DNA of 64,000 nucleotides, taken from contig FUZS01000014.1 of NCBI GenBank assembly GCA_900167215.1, forward strand, positions 31,643-95,642. Reading direction: 5' to 3'. How positions within the stretch are numbered: position 1 is the stretch's first letter; each line of letters begins with the position of its first letter. The translations under genes and the position numbers were made by a program. The stretch comes from [Eubacterium] yurii. Its GTDB lineage: Bacteria > Bacillota > Clostridia > Peptostreptococcales > Filifactoraceae. Of this stretch, positions 25,866 to 34,806 are shown one piece after another. The notes below the pieces were generated by a model. That model had not been told where the DNA came from, made no database searches, and was given only the letters and a program-made list of their open reading frames with translations.

Positions 25866-26327
25866 TTATGACTTTTCTTCTTTGTCTTTTTTATTTTTTA
25901 TATGTTTTCTTATAGCTCTTATTATATTTATTATAATTAAAAATATAATATAAATTATTACATAAAATACTATCAAAACTCCAAGTTGAAATACTAACCA
26001 TTCTCTACTAAATGATGTATAAAAAATACCACTATATCCAAGCTCATATACAGCATTAGCATCGTAAATATATACGCATATACTATATAACACTATTCCT
26101 AAAAAACCAAAGAATATATTCGATTTTAAAAATAGTATATCAAAAAATGGAAATAATAAAATTGATATCATCATCATAAATTTACTGATATCAAAACAAC
26201 CTGTAATTCCATATCTCCCATGAATGGGCGTATTTGGAAGTATTAGATAGTGGATAGCGTATAATCCAAAGTATGCTGACATTATTTTTAGAAATTTTAC
26301 TACCTTTGTTTTCTTATCATTATCCAT
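25866..26327 (-). CDS. Tandem four-helix membrane protein, copy 5
   Basis: A 153-residue copy of the KKDKEEKS-ending subtype, very close to copies 1 and 8 over residues 12-95. It differs in the loop after helix 3 (GIFYTSFSREWLVFQLGVLI) and in helix 4. The start region matches MDNDKKTKVVKFLKIM of copy 7 rather than that of copy 8, another sign of exchange between copies. Confidence 0.75.
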   Translation of the reverse strand: MDNDKKTKVVKFLKIMSAYFGLYAIHYLILPNTPIHGRYGITGCFDISKFMMMISILLFPFFDILFLKSNIFFGFLGIVLYSICVYIYDANAVYELGYSGIFYTSFSREWLVFQLGVLIVFYVIIYIIFLIIINIIRAIRKHIKNKKDKEEKS

Positions 26328-26430
26328 AAACTACACATCCTTAATTTACCTTTTCTTCTTATTTCAGTTATGTAAATATAAGTTCCTATACAATACTTCA
26401 TTTTAAATTTACAATAATTTATTGTTTTTA

Positions 26431-26538
26431 ATGCTAACACCTGATAATATAGACAATATATTACTTACAAGATTTTTATAACAGTAAAATTTCATTATGC
26501 ATATATTTATGTCTATTAACCAGGTATTAGTATTAGTA
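26431..26538. repeat. Spacer element between copies 4 and 5 (slightly longer)
   Basis: Starts ATGCTAACACCTGATAATAT and ends AACCAGGTATTAGTATTAGTAT. A 6-bp duplication (TTAGTA) at the right end makes this unit about 108 bp; the other six are 102 bp. Confidence 0.7.
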
Positions 26539-26646
26539 TTATAAATATTATGATACTTTAATTTAAATTAATAATCCTCTTGATTCATTTTTAATTTAAT
26601 TAATAATATTTTTTTACTTATATAAAGATAATTATTGATGAAGAAT

Positions 26647-27093
26647 TTATGAATTCCATCTTTCTTCCTCTTTTTTCTTTAGATATTCTCTTATTTCCCT
26701 TATTATAAAAACTATTATATAAATTATAAAATAATAAACAATATATACATATATGCTTTCTTCAATATCTGATAGTACATATGATTCTTTATATACTCCA
26801 AGTCCAATAAATCCTCCAAGACTGAAATCATAAGCATTTTTTGCATTGTAAATATAGACACAAAAACTGTATAAGCATATGCCAATACTTCCATATAATA
26901 TATTTGACTTTAAAATTAATATATCAAAAAGTGGAAATAGCAACAACATAAACACCTTTATATATGAAGCAGACTCTGGAACTCCATATTTAAAAAAATA
27001 TGGCATTATAACATAATGCACAAAATATAATCCAAAGTATGCAGCCATTATCTTTAGAAATTTAATTACCTTTGGTTTTATCTCATTATCCAT
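26647..27093 (-). CDS. Tandem four-helix membrane protein, copy 4
   Basis: A 148-residue EEERWNS-ending copy, nearly identical in residues 30-130 to copy 7. N-terminus MDNEIKPKVIKFLKIMAAYF resembles copy 6. C-terminal REIREYLKKKEEERWNS equals copy 6. So the reading frame appears assembled from segments shared with copies 6 and 7. Confidence 0.75.
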   Translation of the reverse strand: MDNEIKPKVIKFLKIMAAYFGLYFVHYVIMPYFFKYGVPESASYIKVFMLLLFPLFDILILKSNILYGSIGICLYSFCVYIYNAKNAYDFSLGGFIGLGVYKESYVLSDIEESIYVYIVYYFIIYIIVFIIREIREYLKKKEEERWNS

Positions 27094-27195
27094 AGATTAA
27101 CACTCCTAAATTTTTCTTTTCTTTGTAGTTTAGTTATGTAAATATAGCTCTTATATAATATTCTAATTCAAACTTCTAATAATTTATTATCTTTT

Positions 27196-27297
27196 ATACC
27201 AATACCTGATAATATAGACAATATATTACTTACAAGATTTTTATTACATTAAATCTCATTATACAGATATTTATGTCTATTAATCAGGTATTAGTAT
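27196..27297. repeat. 102-bp spacer element, unit between copies 3 and 4
   Basis: Starts ATACCAATACCTGATAATAT and ends TTAATCAGGTATTAGTAT. Confidence 0.76.
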
Positions 27298-27405
27298 TTT
27301 TATAGATATGGTGTTCTATTAACCAAATATTTTAAAGCATTATATTTTTAATTGATATCAGTATACTCTTACAATTATTTAATATATCTTGCTTTAAATA
27401 AGAAT

Positions 27406-27858
27406 TTAATGCTTTTCTTTTTTATTTTTCTTATATTCTCTTATATCTATAATTGCATTTATTATAAATGAAACTATAATGTAAATAAAAACATAAACTC
27501 CTACTATAACCTTAAGTATAAATACTAACCATTCTTTGTTATATGAACTACTAAAAAAACCGCTATATCCAAGTTCATATGCAGCCTTAGCATCGTAAAT
27601 ATATACGCATATACTATATAATACTATTCCTAAAAAGCCAAAGAATATATTCGATTTTAAGTATAATATATCAAAAACTGGAAATAATAAAATTGATATT
27701 ATCATTATAAATTTACTGATATCAAAATAACCTGTTATTCCATATCTCCCATGAATGGGCGTATTCGGAAGTATTAGATAGTGAATGGCGTATAGTCCGA
27801 AATATGCTACCATTATCTTTAGAAATTTTACTACCTTTGTTTTTCTATCCGTATTCAT
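27406..27858 (-). CDS. Tandem four-helix membrane protein, copy 3
   Basis: A 150-residue copy related to copies 1, 5 and 8 through helix 3 (KSNIFFGFLGIVLYSICVYI), but with a distinct helix 4 (VFILKVIVGVYVFIYIIVSF) and a shorter tail ending KKNKKEKH. The start MNTDRKTKVVKFLKIMVAYF is shared with copies 2 and 8. Confidence 0.75.
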   Translation of the reverse strand: MNTDRKTKVVKFLKIMVAYFGLYAIHYLILPNTPIHGRYGITGYFDISKFIMIISILLFPVFDILYLKSNIFFGFLGIVLYSICVYIYDAKAAYELGYSGFFSSSYNKEWLVFILKVIVGVYVFIYIIVSFIINAIIDIREYKKNKKEKH

Positions 27859-27952
27859 AGATTACGCACCCCTAATTTATTTTTTCTTTGAATCTTAGTT
27901 ATGTAAATATACCTTATGTCATATTCAAACTTCTAATGATTTTTTATTTTTT

Positions 27953-28054
27953 ATACTAATACCCGATAAAATAGACAATATATTACTTACAAGATTTTTA
28001 TAACAGTAAATTTCATTATGCAAACAGTGATGTCTATTAATCAGGTATTAGTAT
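27953..28054. repeat. 102-bp spacer element, unit between copies 2 and 3
   Basis: Starts ATACTAATACCCGATAAAAT and ends TTAATCAGGTATTAGTAT. Confidence 0.78.
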
Positions 28055-28162
28055 GGTTATAAATAATACAATATGTTTGTTAAAAACTATAAATCATTAT
28101 TTTTAGTGCAAACATTATTTTGCTATTATTTAAAAAGATTTGATAATAAAAACAGTAATACT

Positions 28163-28609
28163 TTAAGACTTATCTTCTTTATCTTCTCTGCTACTTATAT
28201 AGTTTTTTATCCAGTTTATAACAAATATTATTATAGTTAATATTAAATAAATTACTAAATATAAAACTGTCAAAGCTGTAAGATGAAATAATAATGCTTC
28301 GTAAGAAAATGCTCCTTTATCAAAAAGTCCTAAACGACAAATATCATAAGCACCTCCAGCACTATAGACAAATACACAAATATCATAAAGTGCTATTCCT
28401 ATACATCCGTATCCAAAATTTGACTTTAATATAAATATATCAAATAATGGAAATAACAATAAAGACCATCCCTGTATAAACTTATCGTTGTCAGAATTAG
28501 TGTATAAAGGCGTATTGGGATAAATCACAAAATGAATTAAATATAGTATAAAGTACGCTGACATTATCTTTAGATATTTTATTACCTTTGTTTTTCTATC
28601 CGTATTCAT
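28163..28609 (-). CDS. Tandem four-helix membrane protein, copy 2 (most divergent)
   Basis: A 148-residue copy and the most divergent of the eight. The core is LFDIFILKSNFGYGCIGIAL, then YDICVFVYSAGGAYDICRLG. The tail is SSREDKEDKS. Its 3' flank (28055-28162) is not shared with any other copy, while its promoter-side flank and spacer element are. This is consistent with an older member of the family. Confidence 0.75.
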   Translation of the reverse strand: MNTDRKTKVIKYLKIMSAYFILYLIHFVIYPNTPLYTNSDNDKFIQGWSLLLFPLFDIFILKSNFGYGCIGIALYDICVFVYSAGGAYDICRLGLFDKGAFSYEALLFHLTALTVLYLVIYLILTIIIFVINWIKNYISSREDKEDKS

Positions 28610-28711
28610 AGATTACGCACCCCTAATTTATTATTCCTTGTATTTTAGTTATGTAGATATAAGTTCCTATACAATACTTCATTTTAAATTTACAATAAAT
28701 TATTATTTTTA

Positions 28712-28813
28712 ATACTAATACCTGATATTTTAGATAATATATTACTTACAAGATTTTTATAACAGTAAATCTCATTATACAAATATCGATGTCCATTAAT
28801 CAGGTATTAGTAT
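28712..28813. repeat. 102-bp spacer element, unit between copies 1 and 2
   Basis: Starts ATACTAATACCTGATATTTT and ends TTAATCAGGTATTAGTAT. Terminal inverted repeat ATACTAATACCTGAT matches the right end exactly in reverse complement. Confidence 0.8.
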
Positions 28814-28922
28814 TTTTATAGATATGGTGTTCTATTAACCAAATATTTTAAAGCATTATATTTTTAATTGATATCAGCATACTCTTACTATTATATAATA
28901 TTTCTTGCTTTATAAAAGTGAT

Positions 28923-29381
28923 TTAAGGCTTTTCTTCTTTGTCTTTTTTATTTTTTATATGTTTTTTTATACTCTTTATAATATATATAATAATCAATGT
29001 CACAATATAAATAATAATATAAACAGCTGCCCAACAATAAAGTTCCACTAAAAGCCATTTTTTACTGTAAGATGGTTCAAAAATACCACTATATCCAAGT
29101 TCATATACAGCATTAGCATCATAAATATATACGCATATGCTATATAAAACTATTCCTAAAAAGCCAAAGAATATATTCGATTTTAAAAATAGTATATCAA
29201 AAACTGGAAATAATATAAATGATATAATCATTATACCTTTACTGATATCAAAATAACCTGTTATTCCATATCTCCCATGAATGGGCGTATTTGGAAGTAT
29301 TAGATAGTGGATAGCGTATAATCCAAAGTATGCTGACATTATTTTTAGAAATTTAATTACTAAAGGTTTTATATTATTCAT
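28923..29381 (-). CDS. Tandem four-helix membrane protein, copy 1 (adjacent to lipase gene)
   Basis: A 152-residue membrane protein, the first of eight paralogues. Helices at about residues 10-29, 44-66, 68-90 and 112-138; basic, charged cytoplasmic tail (KKHIKNKKDKEEKP). No signal peptide or catalytic motif. The signature shared by all copies is a Pro or Phe followed by hDIhxLKSNIhxGhhGIxLY and an (F/V)YIY or VYS patch, then AY in the following loop. It begins 14 nt after the end of the lipase frame with CATCC-complement GGATG as ribosome site, so it is probably cotranscribed with the lipase. I do not recognise the family. The adjacency suggests immunity or transport helper function for the lipase protein. 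Confidence 0.78.
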   Translation of the reverse strand: MNNIKPLVIKFLKIMSAYFGLYAIHYLILPNTPIHGRYGITGYFDISKGIMIISFILFPVFDILFLKSNIFFGFLGIVLYSICVYIYDANAVYELGYSGIFEPSYSKKWLLVELYCWAAVYIIIYIVTLIIIYIIKSIKKHIKNKKDKEEKP

Positions 29382-29395
29382 AACTAACCATCCTA

Positions 29396-30010
29396 TTAAT
29401 TTAAATCTTTAAAATTATTTCTTGCTATTAGATAATATGTTAACGGCATATGAGGATGGTACATTCCACCAACATGCAAATCACCAAGAAATGGTGCTTC
29501 CCCACTTGAGAAAATAAATTTCCATTTTGCTTTATTATATTTTCCACTCATATCTCTTCCTATCATAGGACCTTTCTTTGAAGCCATATTTGCAATAGTT
29601 TGAGTAAGAAATGCAGGGCAATATCTAATTTCGATATAATAAGGAATTCTGGAATTTTTCTTTTTTAACACTTTCAGCTTTGAAAATCTTAAAAGTTTTT
29701 CTTCTTTCAATTGAGTTTCTATATATTTTAACCCCTTTTTAACTGTTTCTTCATATGGATAATCCCCTATTGTAACATAACCTTCTTTTGTTTTATCAAA
29801 TATATATAATTCTTCTCTATTATCTGCTATGTCCCCTAATAGAGCTAATGTTTTATCCTTCATACCGTTATTGTTATAGTCTTTTTCTATAAACCATTCA
29901 AAGGTCCCTTCTGGGGCATTATGAACATATAGCATAGATTCATATTTTTGATGAACACTTATGCTGTCCACTCTTCCATATTTTTTAAATCCCCACTTTT
30001 GCAAAGGCAT
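29396..30010 (-). CDS. C-terminal part of frameshifted secreted class 3 lipase protein
   Basis: A 204-residue frame that begins inside the end of the large protein, in another frame. It directly continues the lipase domain: joining at ...NEDDMVPYMPLQKWGFKKYG restores a contiguous sequence of the class 3 lipase type. It carries the C-terminal HPHMPLTYYLIARNN, whose histidine is the likely catalytic His. The ATG at 30010 has no good Shine-Dalgarno, so this piece is probably not made on its own. A 2-nt difference in GTGTACCATATATG (reading GTGCCATATATG would fuse the frames) separates it from the upstream frame. Confidence 0.72.
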   Translation of the reverse strand: MPLQKWGFKKYGRVDSISVHQKYESMLYVHNAPEGTFEWFIEKDYNNNGMKDKTLALLGDIADNREELYIFDKTKEGYVTIGDYPYEETVKKGLKYIETQLKEEKLLRFSKLKVLKKKNSRIPYYIEIRYCPAFLTQTIANMASKKGPMIGRDMSGKYNKAKWKFIFSSGEAPFLGDLHVGGMYHPHMPLTYYLIARNNFKDLN

Positions 30011-33000
30011 ATATGGTACACCATATCATCTTCATTTACCACATTGAATATAGTCTTGTAAGCACTTACATTTGAAGAAGTAGTAGTGTTAGGTGTAGCA
30101 AAGGCATAGGTAAAAGGTTTGAGTGTTTTCTTATCTTCAAAATATTTGCCAACAAGATTGGCTACTGCAGCCCCTCTTGAGTGTCCTGTAATAAGGATGG
30201 AACCTTCATTTAAAGAATAGGTCTTCAAATATTTTTCCACTGCTGCTATCACTCTGTTTGCAGTTACATCAAATCCCTTGTGATTTGCCTTATGTGTCCA
30301 TTCAGGATGACTACCTGTAAGGTTTGTATATTGTGTAGTAGCTGCGCCCACATCAAAGTTGCTTGTCCATTCGCTGTTCGTACCGTTAGTACCCCTTACT
30401 ACTAATACAATCATATTTCTATCTTTTCCCTTATATCGTAGCTTAAGATGTCCTATAAGAATCTCTGTAATATCATCCGGGTCTTGAGTATAGCCGTTAA
30501 GTTTGATATTTGATATATCTTCAAGACCTAATTTTTCCAATAGAATAGATGGTCTTTTACTATTGTCACCTACATAAGTTGAAAACTGTTCAGATTTTGA
30601 AATTTTTATAGGTAATTTTGTTTTTTTAGAAATTGCATGATCCATGGATTTAACATTCAAATATGACATATCTCTTCCTTTTTCCTTCTCATCTTCAGGG
30701 TTATAGCTATAGATATCAAAGGCACATATAGATGAAAGTACCGCCAAATCTTTGTAATATATCATATTACTATTATCGAAAAACTTTCTATAATCAATTT
30801 CGAATTTTACAGCATTATCCCTTGTCTTTTGATCTCCTTTCCAATAGGCGGTAGCTTCATATTTATTCATTATAGGGCTTACATCAAGATTAATAATGGA
30901 TTTTGGTTCTTTTTTCGCATTGAGAGATTTATATTCTGAATTTCTAAGACTATAGCCTGATACAGTATTATATCCGATATTAGGTGATGAATTTTTATCA
31001 TTTTCTAATAATTCACTATATCGTATATTGCCGTCTGGCAGTCCGTCAAAGTCGGTATCAAGCTCTGTAGGGTTAGAGTTGTAATTCCAAACGGTGATTG
31101 ACCTTTTACCCTTGTAGAGTTCTGTTGCTACAGAGTGTTTTTTCAATAAAAGATTGATGTATTCATCCATATTTTTTTCTACACTCTCACCTAACTCCTG
31201 AGCATCTGTCAATCCATCTCTGTCTGTATCATTGTGATCTATTTCTGAAAGTTTCTTGCTTAACTTTACAGTGCTATAATCATCTAATATTACCCAGTCT
31301 CCTGAATTTGTCTTCTTTCCGATTTTATCTGCAAGTTTTAGAAAAAATCTATCTACTCCATCATTAGCATATCCAAATAATCCATCTGTACCTTGGACTA
31401 ATTTCCTATATGCTTCAGGTGGTTCCACTTCACTAAATGACTCACTTTGTTCTAATCCATCCGGATGTGGTACAGGATCACAAGGCAAAAGTGATATTAC
31501 CGAGACTGATATATTTTCTTGAATAAATCGTCCTGCCATTTCATTCATAGAGTTTATAAACTCATCATTTCCACCAAATATCCTATCACTAATCATTATT
31601 ACATTTTTTGAAGCGTCAGATCTATAATCAAGGTTACGTACAATTTCCAATATCTCAACCGGTTTTTGTCCATAACCTCCTCCACCACTTGGCTCCAAAG
31701 ATTCAATCTCTTTTTTAAACAGTTCAATATTTGTAAACCAACATAATGAGTTGTTTTTATGCTGTATTATGGAACCTGCTCCGTCCTCATCAACATCTCG
31801 AAATTCTATTATTGAAAAGTTCGTATCAACATTATACTCATTTACAAGTTTTTGAGAAAAATGTTTAATATTATTTTTTACATAATTCATTATATCAGTC
31901 ATAGAGCCAGCGGTATCGATGACAAAAACAACATCCGCCTTTCCTGTTCCCACCTTGTTATTGTTCTTTGAAACAAGTGACAGCATATCAGTCGTAGTTA
32001 CATTTACAGTTGATTTTAAAAATAGAGCTGTTGGAGTAGTCACCATATTTATATTTGGATTGTCGTTACTTTTCAACTCTCTTGTTATATTACCGCTATT
32101 ATCATATACGTAATTGATTCTATCACTGTCACTATTGCTTGTCATGCTTCGTGTCTCAGTGAGTTTGTTATTATCTATTTTAAGCATATTTTGTGTAGTA
32201 TTGTTGACTTGCTTTATATTTGACAATACATCTATGCCAAAACTTTTTAAAAACTCGTCCACATCTATGACAAAGTATTCTCCGTTGCCCTGAATCTGTC
32301 CGCTTATTGTCTTAGCACCTTCATCAACAACAGTATCGACCAATTCCAGCTCATTATCTATGAAAGAAACTATAGTCAAATTTTTACTATCTCCATTATA
32401 CTGATTTTTATAACTGAAAGTTAAGTTCAGCGGTATATCATAGGAAGTTCTGATTTTAACTGTATCACTTAATACAGCTCTATTATCTTTAAAAGAGGAA
32501 TATGGTGAATTTTCCATTCTTGTATTTTTTGATATATTGTCGTAAACATTCCCTGATATTGACGGCACGAGCCAATTATTACTTTCAAGTAGTTCTTTAT
32601 CTTTTATACTGTCATCAGCTGTCTGCTCAAACATTCTTTTAGCATCCGGTGTGACTCCGTCAGTCATAGGATTGTTAGGATCAAGCCCTAATTTTATCTC
32701 GTCATCGTCATATATTTCATCTTTGTCAGTATCTATAGCCAAAGGATTAGTATGATATTTACTTACTTCTTCATAATCAGTAAGATTGTCTCCATCTGAG
32801 TCTACAGATGCCGGATTTGTACCTACCTCTTGTTCTTTTATATTTGTAAGTCCATCCTTGTCAAAGTCTTCGTCAGCATCAGATATACCGTTGCCATCAG
32901 TATCTTTCTTTAGCAAATCAGTATCCAAATATTTAAATTCAAATCCGTCATTTAATCCGTCTTTGTCGGAGTCCTTATTGTTTTTGTCTGTTTTCAAGAA

Positions 33001-34068
33001 GTCTTCCATATAGTCGGAAAGACCGTCTCCATCGCTGTCTTTTTCTATATCCTCCACTTCCCATCTTACAGTCAATGTCATATTTTTATCTGCTGTTATT
33101 TCTTTTAATTCTTTATCATTTTCATCAAAAACTTTCGCATTATATCCGTCAATCTTTGGCAAATCCACTTTATTTTCAGCTTTTACCTGCATTATTTCGG
33201 GTAGTTTCGCATTATTGGGAGCGTCAACATGATGTAGTATGATATCATAGGTTACATCTGTTATTTTTATCTGAGCAACTTGTCTTATCTGCTTTTCACC
33301 TTTTTTGTACTTTAGCTTTGAAGGCACATATACATCCTTTAATCCTGAGTCCACAGTAATATATCCTTGCAGTTTTGCCCCGTTTTTAACATGCTTTGCG
33401 ATAAATTCGGCAAATTTTACCCTATTATCAGTATTGGAGCTGTCAATATCCTTTACTTTTTTGATATATTCGTGTCCTGTAAAAATATTATGCCCTGAAA
33501 CTCTCTTATATCCGTCCCATATCACCAACTTTGTGCTTTGATTGACATCAGATTTTCCAAAGCCTTCTTTTCCAAATCCGTGATTGCCGTTATATTCTTT
33601 AAATGCTGTTTCAATGTCATTACTCCAACTATAAAAGTCATCTGTCTTGGAATATTTATCATCAGTTCTTACTATTCCTATTGTTGACAAACCATATTCA
33701 TCTTTTTTCAGATGCTCTGTCCCCAAGTTACCGAATCTTTCCAAATCAACCATAAGATAGCCTGTCATCCAAGATGAACTTCCCCATCCTTTTCCCAAGT
33801 CTCCATCTTCTTTGCCTAACGGTCTTGTATCATGCTTATCATTTATCATATGCCCAAACAGCGGAGCATATGGAGCTATTCCTTCCCATCTACTTTCATG
33901 ATTTTTCCCTTTACTCTTTGATGAACGTTTATAATCTATCTCCTGTATATCAAACGTTCTTTTCATAGAATTCTGATTTTCTGCAAAAATGTTGTACATA
34001 ACAGAGTTTAGCATCATTAAACATATCAAAACTACAGACAAAATTTTTTTGATTTTTTTATTGTACAT
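29959..34068 (-). CDS. Large secreted protein with TSP3-like repeats, VWA and class 3 lipase domain (frameshifted)
   Basis: A 1,369-residue frame. Signal peptide at residues 1-30 (KILSVVLICLMMLNSVMYNIFA). Residues about 345-470 are calcium-binding thrombospondin type 3-like repeats (DSDGDGLSD, DSDKDGLND, DTDGNGISD and similar). A VWA domain starts near residue 698 with the MIDAS-like DTAGSM. Further DTDRDGLTD and DTDFDGLPD repeats lie near 940-1010. The lipase domain begins near residue 1190 (MIVLVVRGTNGT) and has the nucleophile elbow GHSRG near 1295 and the Asp region NEDDM near 1345. Then the frame leaves the domain and ends after 20 unrelated residues. The rest is at 29396-30010. It is followed by eight tandem membrane-protein genes. 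Function unknown; a secreted or surface lipase, perhaps a toxin. Confidence 0.85.
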   Translation of the reverse strand: MYNKKIKKILSVVLICLMMLNSVMYNIFAENQNSMKRTFDIQEIDYKRSSKSKGKNHESRWEGIAPYAPLFGHMINDKHDTRPLGKEDGDLGKGWGSSSWMTGYLMVDLERFGNLGTEHLKKDEYGLSTIGIVRTDDKYSKTDDFYSWSNDIETAFKEYNGNHGFGKEGFGKSDVNQSTKLVIWDGYKRVSGHNIFTGHEYIKKVKDIDSSNTDNRVKFAEFIAKHVKNGAKLQGYITVDSGLKDVYVPSKLKYKKGEKQIRQVAQIKITDVTYDIILHHVDAPNNAKLPEIMQVKAENKVDLPKIDGYNAKVFDENDKELKEITADKNMTLTVRWEVEDIEKDSDGDGLSDYMEDFLKTDKNNKDSDKDGLNDGFEFKYLDTDLLKKDTDGNGISDADEDFDKDGLTNIKEQEVGTNPASVDSDGDNLTDYEEVSKYHTNPLAIDTDKDEIYDDDEIKLGLDPNNPMTDGVTPDAKRMFEQTADDSIKDKELLESNNWLVPSISGNVYDNISKNTRMENSPYSSFKDNRAVLSDTVKIRTSYDIPLNLTFSYKNQYNGDSKNLTIVSFIDNELELVDTVVDEGAKTISGQIQGNGEYFVIDVDEFLKSFGIDVLSNIKQVNNTTQNMLKIDNNKLTETRSMTSNSDSDRINYVYDNSGNITRELKSNDNPNINMVTTPTALFLKSTVNVTTTDMLSLVSKNNNKVGTGKADVVFVIDTAGSMTDIMNYVKNNIKHFSQKLVNEYNVDTNFSIIEFRDVDEDGAGSIIQHKNNSLCWFTNIELFKKEIESLEPSGGGGYGQKPVEILEIVRNLDYRSDASKNVIMISDRIFGGNDEFINSMNEMAGRFIQENISVSVISLLPCDPVPHPDGLEQSESFSEVEPPEAYRKLVQGTDGLFGYANDGVDRFFLKLADKIGKKTNSGDWVILDDYSTVKLSKKLSEIDHNDTDRDGLTDAQELGESVEKNMDEYINLLLKKHSVATELYKGKRSITVWNYNSNPTELDTDFDGLPDGNIRYSELLENDKNSSPNIGYNTVSGYSLRNSEYKSLNAKKEPKSIINLDVSPIMNKYEATAYWKGDQKTRDNAVKFEIDYRKFFDNSNMIYYKDLAVLSSICAFDIYSYNPEDEKEKGRDMSYLNVKSMDHAISKKTKLPIKISKSEQFSTYVGDNSKRPSILLEKLGLEDISNIKLNGYTQDPDDITEILIGHLKLRYKGKDRNMIVLVVRGTNGTNSEWTSNFDVGAATTQYTNLTGSHPEWTHKANHKGFDVTANRVIAAVEKYLKTYSLNEGSILITGHSRGAAVANLVGKYFEDKKTLKPFTYAFATPNTTTSSNVSAYKTIFNVVNEDDMVYHICLCKSGDLKNMEEWTA

Positions 34069-34417
34069 AACTTTTCACGTATCCTTTCAAAATTAATAAA
34101 ACGTTGTCAAAAAAGTGCAAAGAAATTTGAGAAATATTAAAAATATATTTTGATATATTTTTTTTAATATCACTCCCCTCTTATGTAAATATCCTTATAA
34201 AAAAATATGACATAACACTAATTTTCACTACGTTCCGTTTTCAATACAACATAATCTAATGTCCTGATATTTATTGTATTTTTAAAAGAACTATAGTATG
34301 TTTTTAATAATTATATTATATTATATTAGCTTAATATTTACAATACCATTTATTAACTTTTTATTTAATATAATACTGCTTATGAAAAATATTTTATTTA
34401 TGATTGTTTTTTATATA
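34069..34417. other. Upstream region of the lipase gene
   Basis: The 740-nt gap from 34069 to 34806 has no gene. This first half carries the lipase ribosome site (AAAGGAT near 34084) and AT-rich DNA that presumably includes its promoter. No operator or riboswitch recognised. Confidence 0.35.
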
Positions 34418-34610
34418 CTCAACTCCCACACTGAAACTATCAAAATTTTAGTTGAAATTTAAAGATAAATTGAATTTTTTATACACTACTTGACACACCA
34501 TTTTCTCAATAACTCAACTTTCCCACTAAAATTATTCCAATTTTCTTTGAAATTTAAATTTTTATAGATTTTTCAATACCCCACTTGACACACAATTTTC
34601 TTAATAAGAT
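34418..34610. repeat. Two imperfect direct repeats upstream of the lipase gene
   Basis: Unit 1 begins ACTCAACTCCCACACTGAAA (about 34418) and ends near CTTGACACACCATTTTCTCAATAA. Unit 2 begins ACTCAACTTTCCCACTAAAA (about 34512) and ends near CTTGACACACAATTTTCTTAATAA. Each is about 94 bp. Part of the unit recurs at 23497-23560. Confidence 0.6.
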
Positions 34611-34806
34611 TTATTAAAATTTGCATAATTATCAAAAAAATGAAAGCACAAAAAATATGTCAAGTATAGTATTATATTTTTTAAATATACTTAAATTTCA
34701 ATACTTTGATGTATTTTTCATGTGGGAAATTTAAGTTATAGAATAAAATAAAAAAATATTTTACAATACCACTATCTGTTCAAGCTATGGATCTTTTTAT
34801 TTTAGT

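Noticed and set aside
24143..28813. Regularly spaced repeats that might be a CRISPR-like array
   Set aside because: The repeats are 102 bp with inverted ends, spacing is about 750 bp and each interval is a gene; no cas genes and no short spacers.
28712..29381. Lipoprotein or secreted status of the tandem paralogues
   Set aside because: They begin with a charged segment and then a helix; no lipobox cysteine or signal cleavage site is visible, so they are best read as integral membrane proteins.
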